From: SIG480 sp045533555
GTDB taxonomy: Bacteria > Bacillota > Clostridia > Oscillospirales > JAAYXM01
Direction: 5' to 3'
Assembly: GCA_045533555.1 (NCBI GenBank)
Contig: JAZSHZ010000092.1
Location: 1 to 9,286 of the forward strand
Length of the DNA: 9,286 bases
In this document: positions 1 to 9,100 of the stretch, piece after piece
How positions within the stretch are numbered: the stretch's first letter is position 1
Layout: each line of letters starts with the position of its first letter
Notes under the pieces: model-generated
Seen by the model: the letters and a program-made list of their open reading frames with translations, nothing else
Told to the model about the DNA's origin: nothing
The model's database searches: none
Position numbers and translations under genes: made by a program

Positions 1-1053
1 GTCAGCATCGGTCTTGATGAGGCGTTCGGGCTTGGTAAGGGTGAAACAAAGGAATACTGCGATAACAACGGAAAAAGTCTTCTCTTTATGGAATGGCTCA
101 ACAAGCTCAATAAAGAGGCGGGCGAGAAACACGGGAAAAAGGTTATGTTCTGGTCGGATATGATATATAAGAGTGAAAATCTCTATAATATGATACCGAA
201 GGATTCTGTTATTCTCGAATGGGGCTATGAGCTTATTCAGTCGCAGGTTATGACAGAGCATGCAATTATGTTCAAGAATGCAGGACTGAACTATTATGTC
301 TGTCCGTCAACCAACACTCACTTAAGCTATACCGGAAGAATGGATGTAACAACCTTCAACATCCGAACAGCAGCGGAGGTTGCAGGAAAACACGGGCCAA
401 AGGGAATGCCCCTTACAGATTGGGGAAACGCAGGGCATGCCCAGTCTCCTGTATGGAGCTATGTCCCGATAGCACTTTGCGGACAGTATGGCTGGAACAC
501 GGGCGTTGAGCAGGACGGAGAGACCTTCAAGGCAGATTTTATCCACGATTCGGAAAAATATGTAGATGAAGAGTTCTTCGGCGGAGCGTCTGTTTCAAGA
601 CTACTCTACAGGATGGGAAATTACTATCTCCTTGAACCTGAAAGAGTTCACGTCGGAACGATCTCGGCTGAGATGTTCCGTTTCCCGCTTGATGAAACCA
701 AATATGCATACTTCTATGACTTGAAGGACATCGGCGATGAGTTCTATTTCAATAATGTTGTCGATTATGTGAAAAAGGTTCTTTCGGATATCAAAAAGCT
801 CAAGTTTGATGAACAAACCAAGAGAGAAATAATCCTAAATTCCGAAATGGTCATTCTCTCGGCAGAGCAATGCAAATTAAGAATCGGATGCGAAATGTCA
901 AACGAAAAGCTCGATGAGCTCATAGCGCTTTCAGATAGGCTTGCAAAAGAATTCCATGAATTGTGGAATATGCGAAACTTCGAGCAAGGCGTTGATATTT
1001 TTAAGTCGCAGATCATTGACCGCAGAAATGAGCTTGAAGCTCTGAAAAAATAA
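1..1053 (+). CDS. Glycoside hydrolase family 20-like protein (beta-N-acetylhexosaminidase type), 5' partial
   Basis: The frame is open from base 1, so the N-terminus lies outside the window and 350 residues are visible. An ATG at 88 is internal, because family motifs lie upstream of it. The first in-window residues read VSIGLDEAFGLGKG, matching the GH20 'IGxDE' catalytic motif; Asp6-Glu7 (window numbering) would be the Asp that positions the substrate N-acetyl group and the general acid Glu. Further GH20-like barrel elements follow: GKKVMFWSDM (Trp51, Asp53), VILEWGYE (Trp74) and a DWGNAGH segment (Asp140-His146), all places where family members carry sugar-contacting aromatic and acidic residues. 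The last ~120 residues are charged and helix-like, with no recognised domain. Known of the family: exo-removal of terminal N-acetylglucosamine or N-acetylgalactosamine by substrate-assisted catalysis. Whether it is secreted cannot be judged without the N-terminus. It is the first visible gene of the operon. A divergent GH20-related family with another hexosamine specificity is possible. Confidence 0.8.
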   Translation, partial: VSIGLDEAFGLGKGETKEYCDNNGKSLLFMEWLNKLNKEAGEKHGKKVMFWSDMIYKSENLYNMIPKDSVILEWGYELIQSQVMTEHAIMFKNAGLNYYVCPSTNTHLSYTGRMDVTTFNIRTAAEVAGKHGPKGMPLTDWGNAGHAQSPVWSYVPIALCGQYGWNTGVEQDGETFKADFIHDSEKYVDEEFFGGASVSRLLYRMGNYYLLEPERVHVGTISAEMFRFPLDETKYAYFYDLKDIGDEFYFNNVVDYVKKVLSDIKKLKFDEQTKREIILNSEMVILSAEQCKLRIGCEMSNEKLDELIALSDRLAKEFHELWNMRNFEQGVDIFKSQIIDRRNELEALKK

Positions 1054-1054
1054 A

Positions 1055-1060
1055 GGGAGG
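1055..1060 (+). promoter_or_regulatory. Shine-Dalgarno site of the 677-residue secreted protein
   Basis: GGGAGG sits one base after the TAA of the upstream gene and 8 bases before the ATG at 1069. This near-perfect anti-16S match fixes the start and supports co-transcription with the GH20-like gene. Confidence 0.85.
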
Positions 1061-1068
1061 AAGACAAA

Positions 1069-3102
1069 ATGCGAAGATTCATATCAGTTATCATTGCGGC
1101 ATGTATGCTCATTGCAATGCTTCCGGTATTCTCGGCAGCATCTGCCGCAACAGTTGCAACACCGTTTGATGTTGACTTCAGATCGGTTGACAAAGCAACA
1201 CTAAACGGCACACTCTTAAAGGCAGACACTGTAGGCGCAAATTGGAGCGTCAACACATCGGAGTCCACGTTGAAGATGAATTCTGATGTTAAACTGAATG
1301 TCGATTATTCTCCGTATGCGGATTTCCAGACTTGGAGCAAAACAGGAACATTGACGCTCAACTTCACTGTTCCCGCAGACGGAACTTACAATGTCGATGT
1401 CCGCGGTTTCCGACGCGATGCGGGAGGCCTTGCAAAGTTCTATATCGACGGAAAATATATCGGCGAAGAGGATTTCTATTCGGCAACAAACGATTTTGAG
1501 ATTGTCAGAAAAAAACAGCTTGATGCAGTGGCGCTCACTGCGGGAACTCATAAGCTCACAATTGAAGCGGCAGGCAAAACCGGCGGAAGCAGTGGCCTTC
1601 TTCTTGTCCAGAGATTTGTGTTTGTTCCTGTAGGTCAGGTTTTAAAGCCGAGTGAATTTGTTCTTGATTTCACGAAAGTAGACACGTCCACGCTCAACGG
1701 TCAGTATGCAGTTAAAAATAAAGTTGCGAAGGGTTCAAACTGGAGCCTTGTTACGGATCCGACAAAGGGTTCAACGGCCTTTAACGCTTCTTCGCTTGTA
1801 AGATTCTATACGAATAATTATATGCAGTTCGGCCCGTATGCGGCAAATGTAGAGGCGGGGCACACAACACTTCTTATCGATTTCTTCGTTCCCGCTGACG
1901 GAATGTATGACATTGTGGGAAAATTTGCGAAAGGAACAGCGGGCGGCTACGGAGAAATATTCGTTGACGGAAACAGGATGACGAAGTTTGATTTTTATGC
2001 CGCGAAAGCTGATACAAAAACAGAAAAAATAACCGCGAATCCGATTGAGCTCAAAGAAGGCAAGCATCAGATCAAGCTTCTTGCAAGCTTTTCGCAGATT
2101 ACGACCCATGCATATGTAACAATACATAATTTCACATTTGCGCCGGTTATTCCTGAAGTTGAAACGATTCCCACAACGGTCACCTTCGGGGCAGATTCTG
2201 TCGGAGATATTGCGCTGGCAATAGACGGAGTTCCGCAGAGCTATAAGAAGCTCAGCCCCATTCAGGTCGAGCGGGGAAAAAGCATAAGCATCGAGGCTCT
2301 TGATGTCGCGGGCAAGAAGTTTGTCGGTTGGTTGCGTGGAAGCGCAGATTACGGAAGAATCGTCTCCGTCAATGCAAAGTATGAGTTTGCGGCGGCAACG
2401 CATACGATGCTCACAGCGGTTTATGCAGATGCCCCGGAGACAGATGCGGCGGTTGAATATTATAACGGAAACGGCCAGTATCTCGAAACAAAAGCGGCGG
2501 CAGAAGGAAAGCCTGCAAAAAATCCGACGCTTGTCGGCTATGTGTTCGGCGACTGGTGGATAGCGGAAGAAACTCCGCTCGTGCTCGAAAATGTAAGCTC
2601 GCTTACGCGCGCTGTTGCGAAGTATACAAAAGAAAGTATTAAATACAGTGTAACAGTTCCATCAAGCGGCGTCAGCGGTGCGTCAAGCGGAGAATATGCT
2701 TATGACGATGAAATAACGCTTACCTCCGCAAACGGAGATGTTTTCTGGTTGCGTGACGGGAAGACCGTCGATTTCGGATCGACTTATACATTCAATGTCT
2801 GGGATGACACCGTGATCACGGTTTCGACAATAGGAGAAAATGCTCCGATGATTGTTCTCGACAGTGCAGTCAAGGATGATGCATATATGATCGAATATGA
2901 TTCGGGTGATAAGAATATCGTCGAAGTCGGAATCATCTTTGGCGAAAACGATGCAATAACTGTTGCATCCTGCTCGGAAAAAATGAATTCGCAGAGGAAT
3001 TCTTCCCACGGTCAGTTCACGGCACAGTCCGATTATCCGGTGGCAAAAGGCTATCTTATCTATAAAGACGGTGGAGAATATAAGGTAGTATATTCGGGAT
3101 AA
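1069..3102 (+). CDS. Secreted multimodular protein with two novel binding-like modules and Listeria-Bacteroides-type repeats; no catalytic domain seen
   Basis: This 677-residue protein starts with a clear Sec signal peptide (RR, hydrophobic core to about residue 21, likely cut after SAASA at Ala26). Residues 32-188 and 196-360 are two copies of a beta-rich module shared with the downstream giant protein. Each has an N-terminal [VL]DF strand, an NWS motif, a 'VPADGxY' strand, a [YF][IV]DG turn followed by FY, and a 'GxHK[LI]' strand near the end. Residues ~365-450 and ~455-520 look like InlB/Listeria-Bacteroides repeats (FVGWLRG with a closing TAVY strand; YYNGNGQ with GYVFGDWW). Residues ~525-588 form a similar but weaker unit. 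Residues ~590-677 are a separate end domain (VGIIFGE, HGQFTA, GYLIYKDGGEYKVVYSG). No catalytic motif, dockerin, SLH domain, LPXTG or C-terminal membrane segment is visible. Inference: an extracellular glycan-binding or adhesive partner of the neighbouring lyase. Its signal peptide and first two modules match the N-terminus of the next gene, so the two are partial paralogues. Confidence 0.85.
   Translation: MRRFISVIIAACMLIAMLPVFSAASAATVATPFDVDFRSVDKATLNGTLLKADTVGANWSVNTSESTLKMNSDVKLNVDYSPYADFQTWSKTGTLTLNFTVPADGTYNVDVRGFRRDAGGLAKFYIDGKYIGEEDFYSATNDFEIVRKKQLDAVALTAGTHKLTIEAAGKTGGSSGLLLVQRFVFVPVGQVLKPSEFVLDFTKVDTSTLNGQYAVKNKVAKGSNWSLVTDPTKGSTAFNASSLVRFYTNNYMQFGPYAANVEAGHTTLLIDFFVPADGMYDIVGKFAKGTAGGYGEIFVDGNRMTKFDFYAAKADTKTEKITANPIELKEGKHQIKLLASFSQITTHAYVTIHNFTFAPVIPEVETIPTTVTFGADSVGDIALAIDGVPQSYKKLSPIQVERGKSISIEALDVAGKKFVGWLRGSADYGRIVSVNAKYEFAAATHTMLTAVYADAPETDAAVEYYNGNGQYLETKAAAEGKPAKNPTLVGYVFGDWWIAEETPLVLENVSSLTRAVAKYTKESIKYSVTVPSSGVSGASSGEYAYDDEITLTSANGDVFWLRDGKTVDFGSTYTFNVWDDTVITVSTIGENAPMIVLDSAVKDDAYMIEYDSGDKNIVEVGIIFGENDAITVASCSEKMNSQRNSSHGQFTAQSDYPVAKGYLIYKDGGEYKVVYSG
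1162..1632 (+). repeat. Binding-like module copy 1 (alpha type)
   Basis: Residues 32-188 of the 677-residue protein. The copy runs from PFDVDFRSVD to RFVFVPVG and carries GANWSVN, the alpha-type ADFQTWS segment, the VPADGTY strand, FYIDG (residues 124-128) followed by DFY, and AGTHKLTIE. It aligns along its whole length with residues 31-190 of the downstream protein, including the ADFQTWS segment that the other copies lack. Its beta-strand-rich layout with a late G-x-H strand resembles jelly-roll carbohydrate-binding modules, but I cannot assign it to a numbered family. Confidence 0.75.
1654..2148 (+). repeat. Binding-like module copy 2 (beta type)
   Basis: Residues 196-360 of the 677-residue protein. 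It starts FVLDFTKVDTSTLNGQYAV and ends HNFTFAPV. It has the beta-type RFYTNNYMQFGPY segment, GGYGEIFVDG (turn at residues 297-301), DFYAAK and EGKHQIKL. It is closest to the second and third modules of the next protein. Confidence 0.75.
2161..2628 (+). other. Listeria-Bacteroides-like (InlB B-type) repeat region
   Basis: Residues ~365-520 of the 677-residue protein. Two units show the hallmarks of these small beta repeats: a Gly-x-x-Phe-x-x-Trp core (KKFVGWLRG; GYVFGDWW) and closing strands rich in Thr, Ala, Val and Tyr (TMLTAVYAD; AVAKYTKE). Such repeats are usually extracellular spacers or adhesive units in Firmicutes surface proteins. The assignment rests on motif resemblance only. Confidence 0.55.
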
Positions 3103-3108
3103 GGGAGG
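3103..3108 (+). promoter_or_regulatory. Shine-Dalgarno site deciding the start of the giant lyase gene
   Basis: GGGAGG directly follows the TAA at 3100-3102. It is only 2 bases from the ATG at 3111 but 8 bases from the ATG at 3117. The upstream gene of the operon also uses 8 bases, so 3117 is the better start. Confidence 0.8.
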
Positions 3109-3116
3109 AAATGAAA

Positions 3117-6100
3117 ATGAAAAGAACATTATCTGCAATACTTGCATTGTGTATGCTTCTTGCAATGTTGCCGACATTCTCGATTTCGATGGCGGCAGAT
3201 GCGGCTCCGTTCTCGGTTGACTTTCGAACGGTAGACACATCGACATTGGGCGGCACAAACAATGTGTTCCTTGTTGAGGGGACAAAAGGTGCAAACTGGA
3301 GTGTGAATGCTTCGGAAACAACTCTGCGAATGGGTGCGGATATAAAATTCAATATCCAGTATTCTCCGTTTGCGGATTTCCAAACCTGGTCATCAACCGG
3401 AAAAGTTACATTCGATTTCACCGTTCCGGCAGACGGGAAATATAACATCGATGTATATGGAATGCGCAGACCGGAAGGCGGTGTGGGAAAATTCTATATA
3501 GACGGAACTCTCATCGGCGATGAAGAATTTTATGCCGCAACAGCGGAATATAAGGTTCCCGTCAAGAAAGAACTTGCGGCAGTATCCCTCACGGCAGGAA
3601 CTCATAAGCTCACGATAGAAGTCGCGGGAAAAAACAACGGAAGCTATAACCTGCTTCTTGTTCAGCGATTGGAATTCACGCCTGAGGGATATACGGAAAA
3701 AGCGGAAGAGTTTGTGCTTGATTTTACAAAGGTTGACACATCAACGCTTAACGGTCAGTATGCGGTAATGAATGAAACTGCCGCAGGTCCCAATTGGAGC
3801 ATAGTAACAAAAATAAGCGGAGGTTCAACCGTTTTCAATAAAGGAAGTCGCGTAAGATTCTATGCAAACTCATATCTGCAGCTCGGTCTCTATGCTGCCG
3901 ATGTAAACGATAAATATGACACATTGGTTATCGATTTTGAAGTGCCCGTTGAAGGAAATTACGATGTGTCGGGTCTCTTCAGAAGAAATACTGCGGGTGG
4001 CTACGGAGATATTTATATCGATGGAGTACTGCAGACAACATATGACTTCTATGCATCTGCAAATGCAGACGAAACAGTAAAAATCAATAAAGAACCGATT
4101 AAACTTACCGCAGGGACACATCAGATAAAACTCACGGGAAGATTCTCTCAGATTACCACACATGCATATGTGAATGTGTTCAACTTCACCTTCGCTCCCG
4201 TAGTCGAAGAGAAACCTGAAGAATTCGTTGTTGACTTCACAAAGGTTGATAAGACAACGCTTGGCGGATCAAACGGACAGTTTGCGGTGCGGGGAACAAA
4301 TGTCAAAGGTCCGAACTGGACTCTTCTTGCACACGAAGCGCAGGGTTCAACTGTTTTCAATAAAGGAAGTCGCGTAAGATTCTATGCAAATTCATATCTG
4401 CAGTTCGGACTTTATACGGATGATGTCAATAAGGAGTATAACTCTCTTGTCATCGAATTCAATGTTCCGAAAACTGCCTTTTATGACATAAGCAGTCTTT
4501 TTGTGAAGACCACGGCAGGTGGCTACGGAGATATCTATATCGACGATGTAAAGCAGCTTACATATGACTTCTATGCAGCTGCAACCGAGACAAAAACGGA
4601 AAAAATTACAAAGAGACCGATCGAACTCAAGGAAGGAACACACAAGATAAAGCTTGTGGGTAGGAATTCTCAGTCTGAGACATATGCATATGTCTGTATG
4701 CATAATTTCACTTTCACTCCGGCTGAAGAAGTAAAGCCTCCGGTGCTTGCATCTGCTGAGCTTTCATACGGAAAAAGATATATTCTTCTTTCTGATTCGG
4801 AAGGAAAGAAACTCACACTTTCCGCAAAATATGACGACGGCGAAGATGTTGATGTATGGAACACCTGCGAGGTTTCCTTCAAGAGCTCGGATGATGCAGT
4901 AGCAACAGTATCAAATGACGGAACCGTGAAGCCTGTTAAGACGGGCAACGTGACAATTACCGCAACCGTAAAGCTCGGAGACGTAACGAAGGAAGCAACC
5001 ATTGACCTTATAGTTTCCGAAGAGCCGGTTCTTGTAAACTATGTATACGATTTCACAAAACCGTCAAATTCGGATATATACAGCATAACCCTTGAAAGTG
5101 ACGGCTGGAAAATAAACAAGAGTAAGTCCGACTCATGGGTTGTCAACACTGCAAATATTGTCAGATTCCAGAAATACGGAATTCAGGCACAGATTTCCGA
5201 GGTCGATGCCCGCAATGATCTTGCGATTGACATTGATGTCAAGGAAAGTGCGGAATATGATATCTCGCTGACTTATGCAGAAGGTGGCGGTGGCGGTCTT
5301 TCATATGTGTATGTTGATGGCAAATTTGTTGGCGAATATTATGCGCAGAATGATACATTTACTGAAGGCAAGATTGTCAAGCTCCGTCCCATGTATCTTG
5401 AAAGTGGCGTGCACACTGTCAACATCAAGTCGATTGCAAAAGGAACATGGGGAGCAAATACCTATATTCAGAATATAAAGCTTTCCGAATTGGAAAATGC
5501 TGCAGAGCTTTCGGGTGTAAAGATTTCTGCAAAGGAGAGCCTCTTTGTAGGTGAAAGCGATAACGCAACGGTCACATTTGTTTTCTCAAACGGTGCCGAA
5601 GTCAATGCAAGAAACAACTTTGACGGCAAATCAAACCCGGGCGACAGCTTCACTGTTGCATCCTCATCTCAGGCAATAACGGTTTCGGGCGCAAAGCTCA
5701 CAGCGGTGGCTGAAGGAACTGCGAATATCACAGCAACCGCAACTATAGGCGGAGTAACAAAAACATCCGAGCCGATTGAGATAACTGTTGTTAAGCCTGC
5801 ACTTGAAAGCATGACAGTCAATGCTCCGAAGTACATTCTTCTTTCGGATGCAGATGGCGAAGCGCTTACAGTTTCGGCGGTTTACAATAGCGGAAAATCA
5901 GTTGACATTGCAACTGAAGCAACACTTGCATTTGCATCCTCTGATGTAAATATCGCAACGGTAAGCGATGACGGAGCGGTCATACCTGTTGCTGCAGGTG
6001 AAGTAATCATAACCGTTAATATCACGGTAGATGGAGTAACGCTCACCGATGAAGCAAAAATCATAATCTCCGAAACTCCGGTTTACGAAGATTTTGTCAT

Positions 6101-9100
6101 TGACTTCAGAAACCAGACCGCGGCAACTGCATATCAGGCAACGATTGAAACAAACGGCTGGCAGCTTAATAAGTCAAAAACCGATGCGTATCTCTACAGC
6201 ACAAGAAACGGCACTGATATAACACGTTACCAAAGCTACGGTCTGCAGATTCAGTCAGGCGCGCAAAGCGGACGCGAAAAGATAAGCCTTGATTTCAATG
6301 TTCCCGAAAGCGGAGCATACAACATTGAGTTTATGGGCGCAACCGGGGTATCTGGTGGCGGAGCTTACCTCTATATCGACGGACTCTATATCGGCGAATA
6401 CGATTTCTATTCCGCTCTGTTCGTTTTAGAGGGAGAGATCGCGAAGATACGACCGCTCGTTCTTTCTGAAGGAACGCACACATTCACGCTTGTTGCAAAG
6501 CGCAGCCCGACAAATCCGTCAGCTGCTGCAAATATGTATCCCTCATATTTGAGCTTTGTGGGAACCGGAGAACTTGACCCGATTGTTGAAGCAGGCGCAG
6601 AAACGGAAAGAAAATCCATTGCCGCAGGTGAGAGCGAACCGTTTGCGCTATATATAAGACACGCAAGCGGCGGCAAGTATTTTGCACGTCCGTCCCTTGA
6701 CGGAACAAACGAAATTATCCTTTCAATGGCAAGCGGAGATTCCTCCGTTGCAACGGTTGAGGGCAGCTTCGTAAAAGCACATAAAACAGGTGTCGCTGAA
6801 ATGACGGTAAGCGGCAAGGTCGGAACTGTTGATGTTTCTGATACCTTCGATTTCACTGTAAATGACAGTACTTTCGAGAGCGTAAAGCTTGATGTTGTTT
6901 TCGATGAATTCTATGAAGGTGGAACAACTGAAATTTCAGCAGAAGCATATCTCTCAAACGGCGAGAAAATCAATCCGCGCGATTTTGCGGTACGATTTGA
7001 ATCCGATAATACGGAAGTGGCATCGCTTGAAGGAAACAAAATGTCGACAAAGCTTTCGGGAGATGCAAAAATCACAGCATATGTAACATTCAACGGCGCA
7101 GAAAAGAGCGACGCTGTAAAGATAAAGGTCGTTCCTGTTGCGCTAGCCGAAATTTTTGCAGTAACAGAAGATAATGTCGTTTCGGCGGCAGATGTCGATG
7201 GCTCAAAGCTTATCGTTACGGGTACGAATAATGACGGAAGCGATGCTGATCTTTCCGATGCTGTTATCACATACGAGAGCCTCAATCCCGAAATTGTTGC
7301 AGTGACGGAGGATGGATATGTGATATCCCTCTCCCGCGGTGCGGCAAGAGTTAAGGTTATGGCAAACCTTGGCGGTGTTGAGTTTGAATATATTGCCGAT
7401 GTAATTTCAAGCTCACAGAAAACAGAACCTTCTCTTTATACTTACGAAATGCGCGAAAACGCAAAAGAGAACATCAGAAAGTATCAGTGGGCAAAGGAAG
7501 ATGAGAAAGCGGCAATAAGGGATGCCAAATACTGGGTCGAGAATTATGATAAGGTATATTCGACCATAATGTATGAAGGAATTCCGCGTGCAAGCGTTAT
7601 AACTCTCCACGATGATCCGGAACCGTATACATGTATCTATTGCAAAGAGGATATCCGTCTCAGAAACAATTCCTATGCATGGGGAATAAATCCGCTCACA
7701 AAGCCTTTCAAGCTCGAGTGCCCGAATTGTAAGAGACTCTTCCCGTCAAACGATTTTGAAAGCTTTTATAAGCTCGGACTTGATCAAAAGGGACAGTTTG
7801 ACCGTGAACGCGCGCTTGCAAAGCACGAAGAGCTTTTCGGCGGAACATACGGTGTAGGCTATCTCGAGAACACGCTTTATAAGGAAGTCGGAACAAAGCT
7901 CGGTGTCCCGGAAGACGAGGTTGCAACATGGGGTGTCGATGATGGCTTCGGTTGGGATACGGGAGAGAAGGCAACGACAGGTCTTCCGATAAAGAAGACG
8001 TTTATTGCTTTCTATCACCACAAGCTTTACAATGCAAACAGTAAGAACTTCCTCTCGGTTGGACTCACAGCTCTTACAAATGCATATCTTTATACCGGTG
8101 ATATAAAATACGGAAGAGCCGGCGCAATACTCATAGACAGAATCGCGGATATCTATCCGAGTATGGATCTTAATCAATATCCGGCATATCAGAATTCCCA
8201 CGGCGGAAGAAATACGGGTAAGATCCTCGGATCCATCTGGGAGACCGACCTCATAAACGTCTTTATCCGCGCATATGATGCGTTCTACCCGGCGATGGAT
8301 GACCCGCAGGTAATTTCCTATCTCTCAAAGAAAGCGGCGCAGTTCGGGCTTGAGAATCCGAAGCTTTCCGGTGATATGATCCGCGAAAACTGCGAAAACG
8401 GAATTCTCCGTGAGGCATATAAAGCGGCAACGGAAGCAAGAATTCTCGGTAACTTCGGTATGCATCAGATGAGTGTAACTCTTGCGGCAGTTGCTCTTGA
8501 CACATTCCCGGAAACTGCGGAAATGCTTGATTGGATGGGCAAGGAGCAGAAGGAATCAAGTAAGACAGTAAAATATCTCGGAAAGGAATTCACGGTAAGA
8601 ACAAAGAGCACAGGTGCCGATATGCTCACAAAGTTCGTAAACGTTGTAGACCGCGACGGCTTTGGCGATGAAATCGGCGCAGGTTATAACCAGAGCTGGC
8701 TCACAAACTCTCTCAATGTTGCCGAAACTCTCTATAAATACGGCAAATATGAAAAGTTTGATTTGTATGCAAATCCGAAATACCGTAAGATGTTCGATTC
8801 GATAATCTATATGACGATGGCTGGTGACTACACTCTCCAGCTTGGAGATGCTGAATCGACAGCATCTACAAGGAATCTGACATCATCATATGGTTCGATG
8901 TATGCATATGAGCGCCTCGGAGACACGAGATATGCGCAGATACTTTACAGAGTTCTGAAAGGAAACCTCGATAACGTTTATATTGATATTTTCACAAAGG
9001 ATGCAGAAGGTATTCAGAAGGAAGTTGAGAAAGTTATCGAGAAATACGGTGAGCTCGAGCTTAAGAGCCGCAACCTCACGGGCTTCGGACTTGCAGTTCT

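Noticed and set aside
765..1268. 167-codon open frame on the minus strand across the first gene junction
   Set aside because: It covers the GH20-like C-terminus, the ribosome binding site and the signal peptide of the next gene. Its Ser-rich translation is the reverse image of those genes, with no family motif.
3111..3116. ATG at 3111 as the start of the giant lyase gene
   Set aside because: Only 2 bases separate it from GGGAGG. The ATG at 3117 has the 8-base spacing used by the upstream gene, and the signal peptide is intact from either start.
5282..5296. GGTGGCGGTGGCGGT run, considered as a microsatellite or linker
   Set aside because: It encodes the Gly run before the VYVDG turn, a position where the sister module also has Gly (GVSGGGAYLYIDG). 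It is part of the module fold.
6407..6856. 149-codon minus-strand open frame, with similar ones at 1771-2403, 2683-3321 and 7746-8201
   Set aside because: All lie fully opposite well-supported coding domains, have low-complexity or Cys/Arg-rich translations and no convincing ribosome binding site. They are shadows of the plus-strand codon bias.
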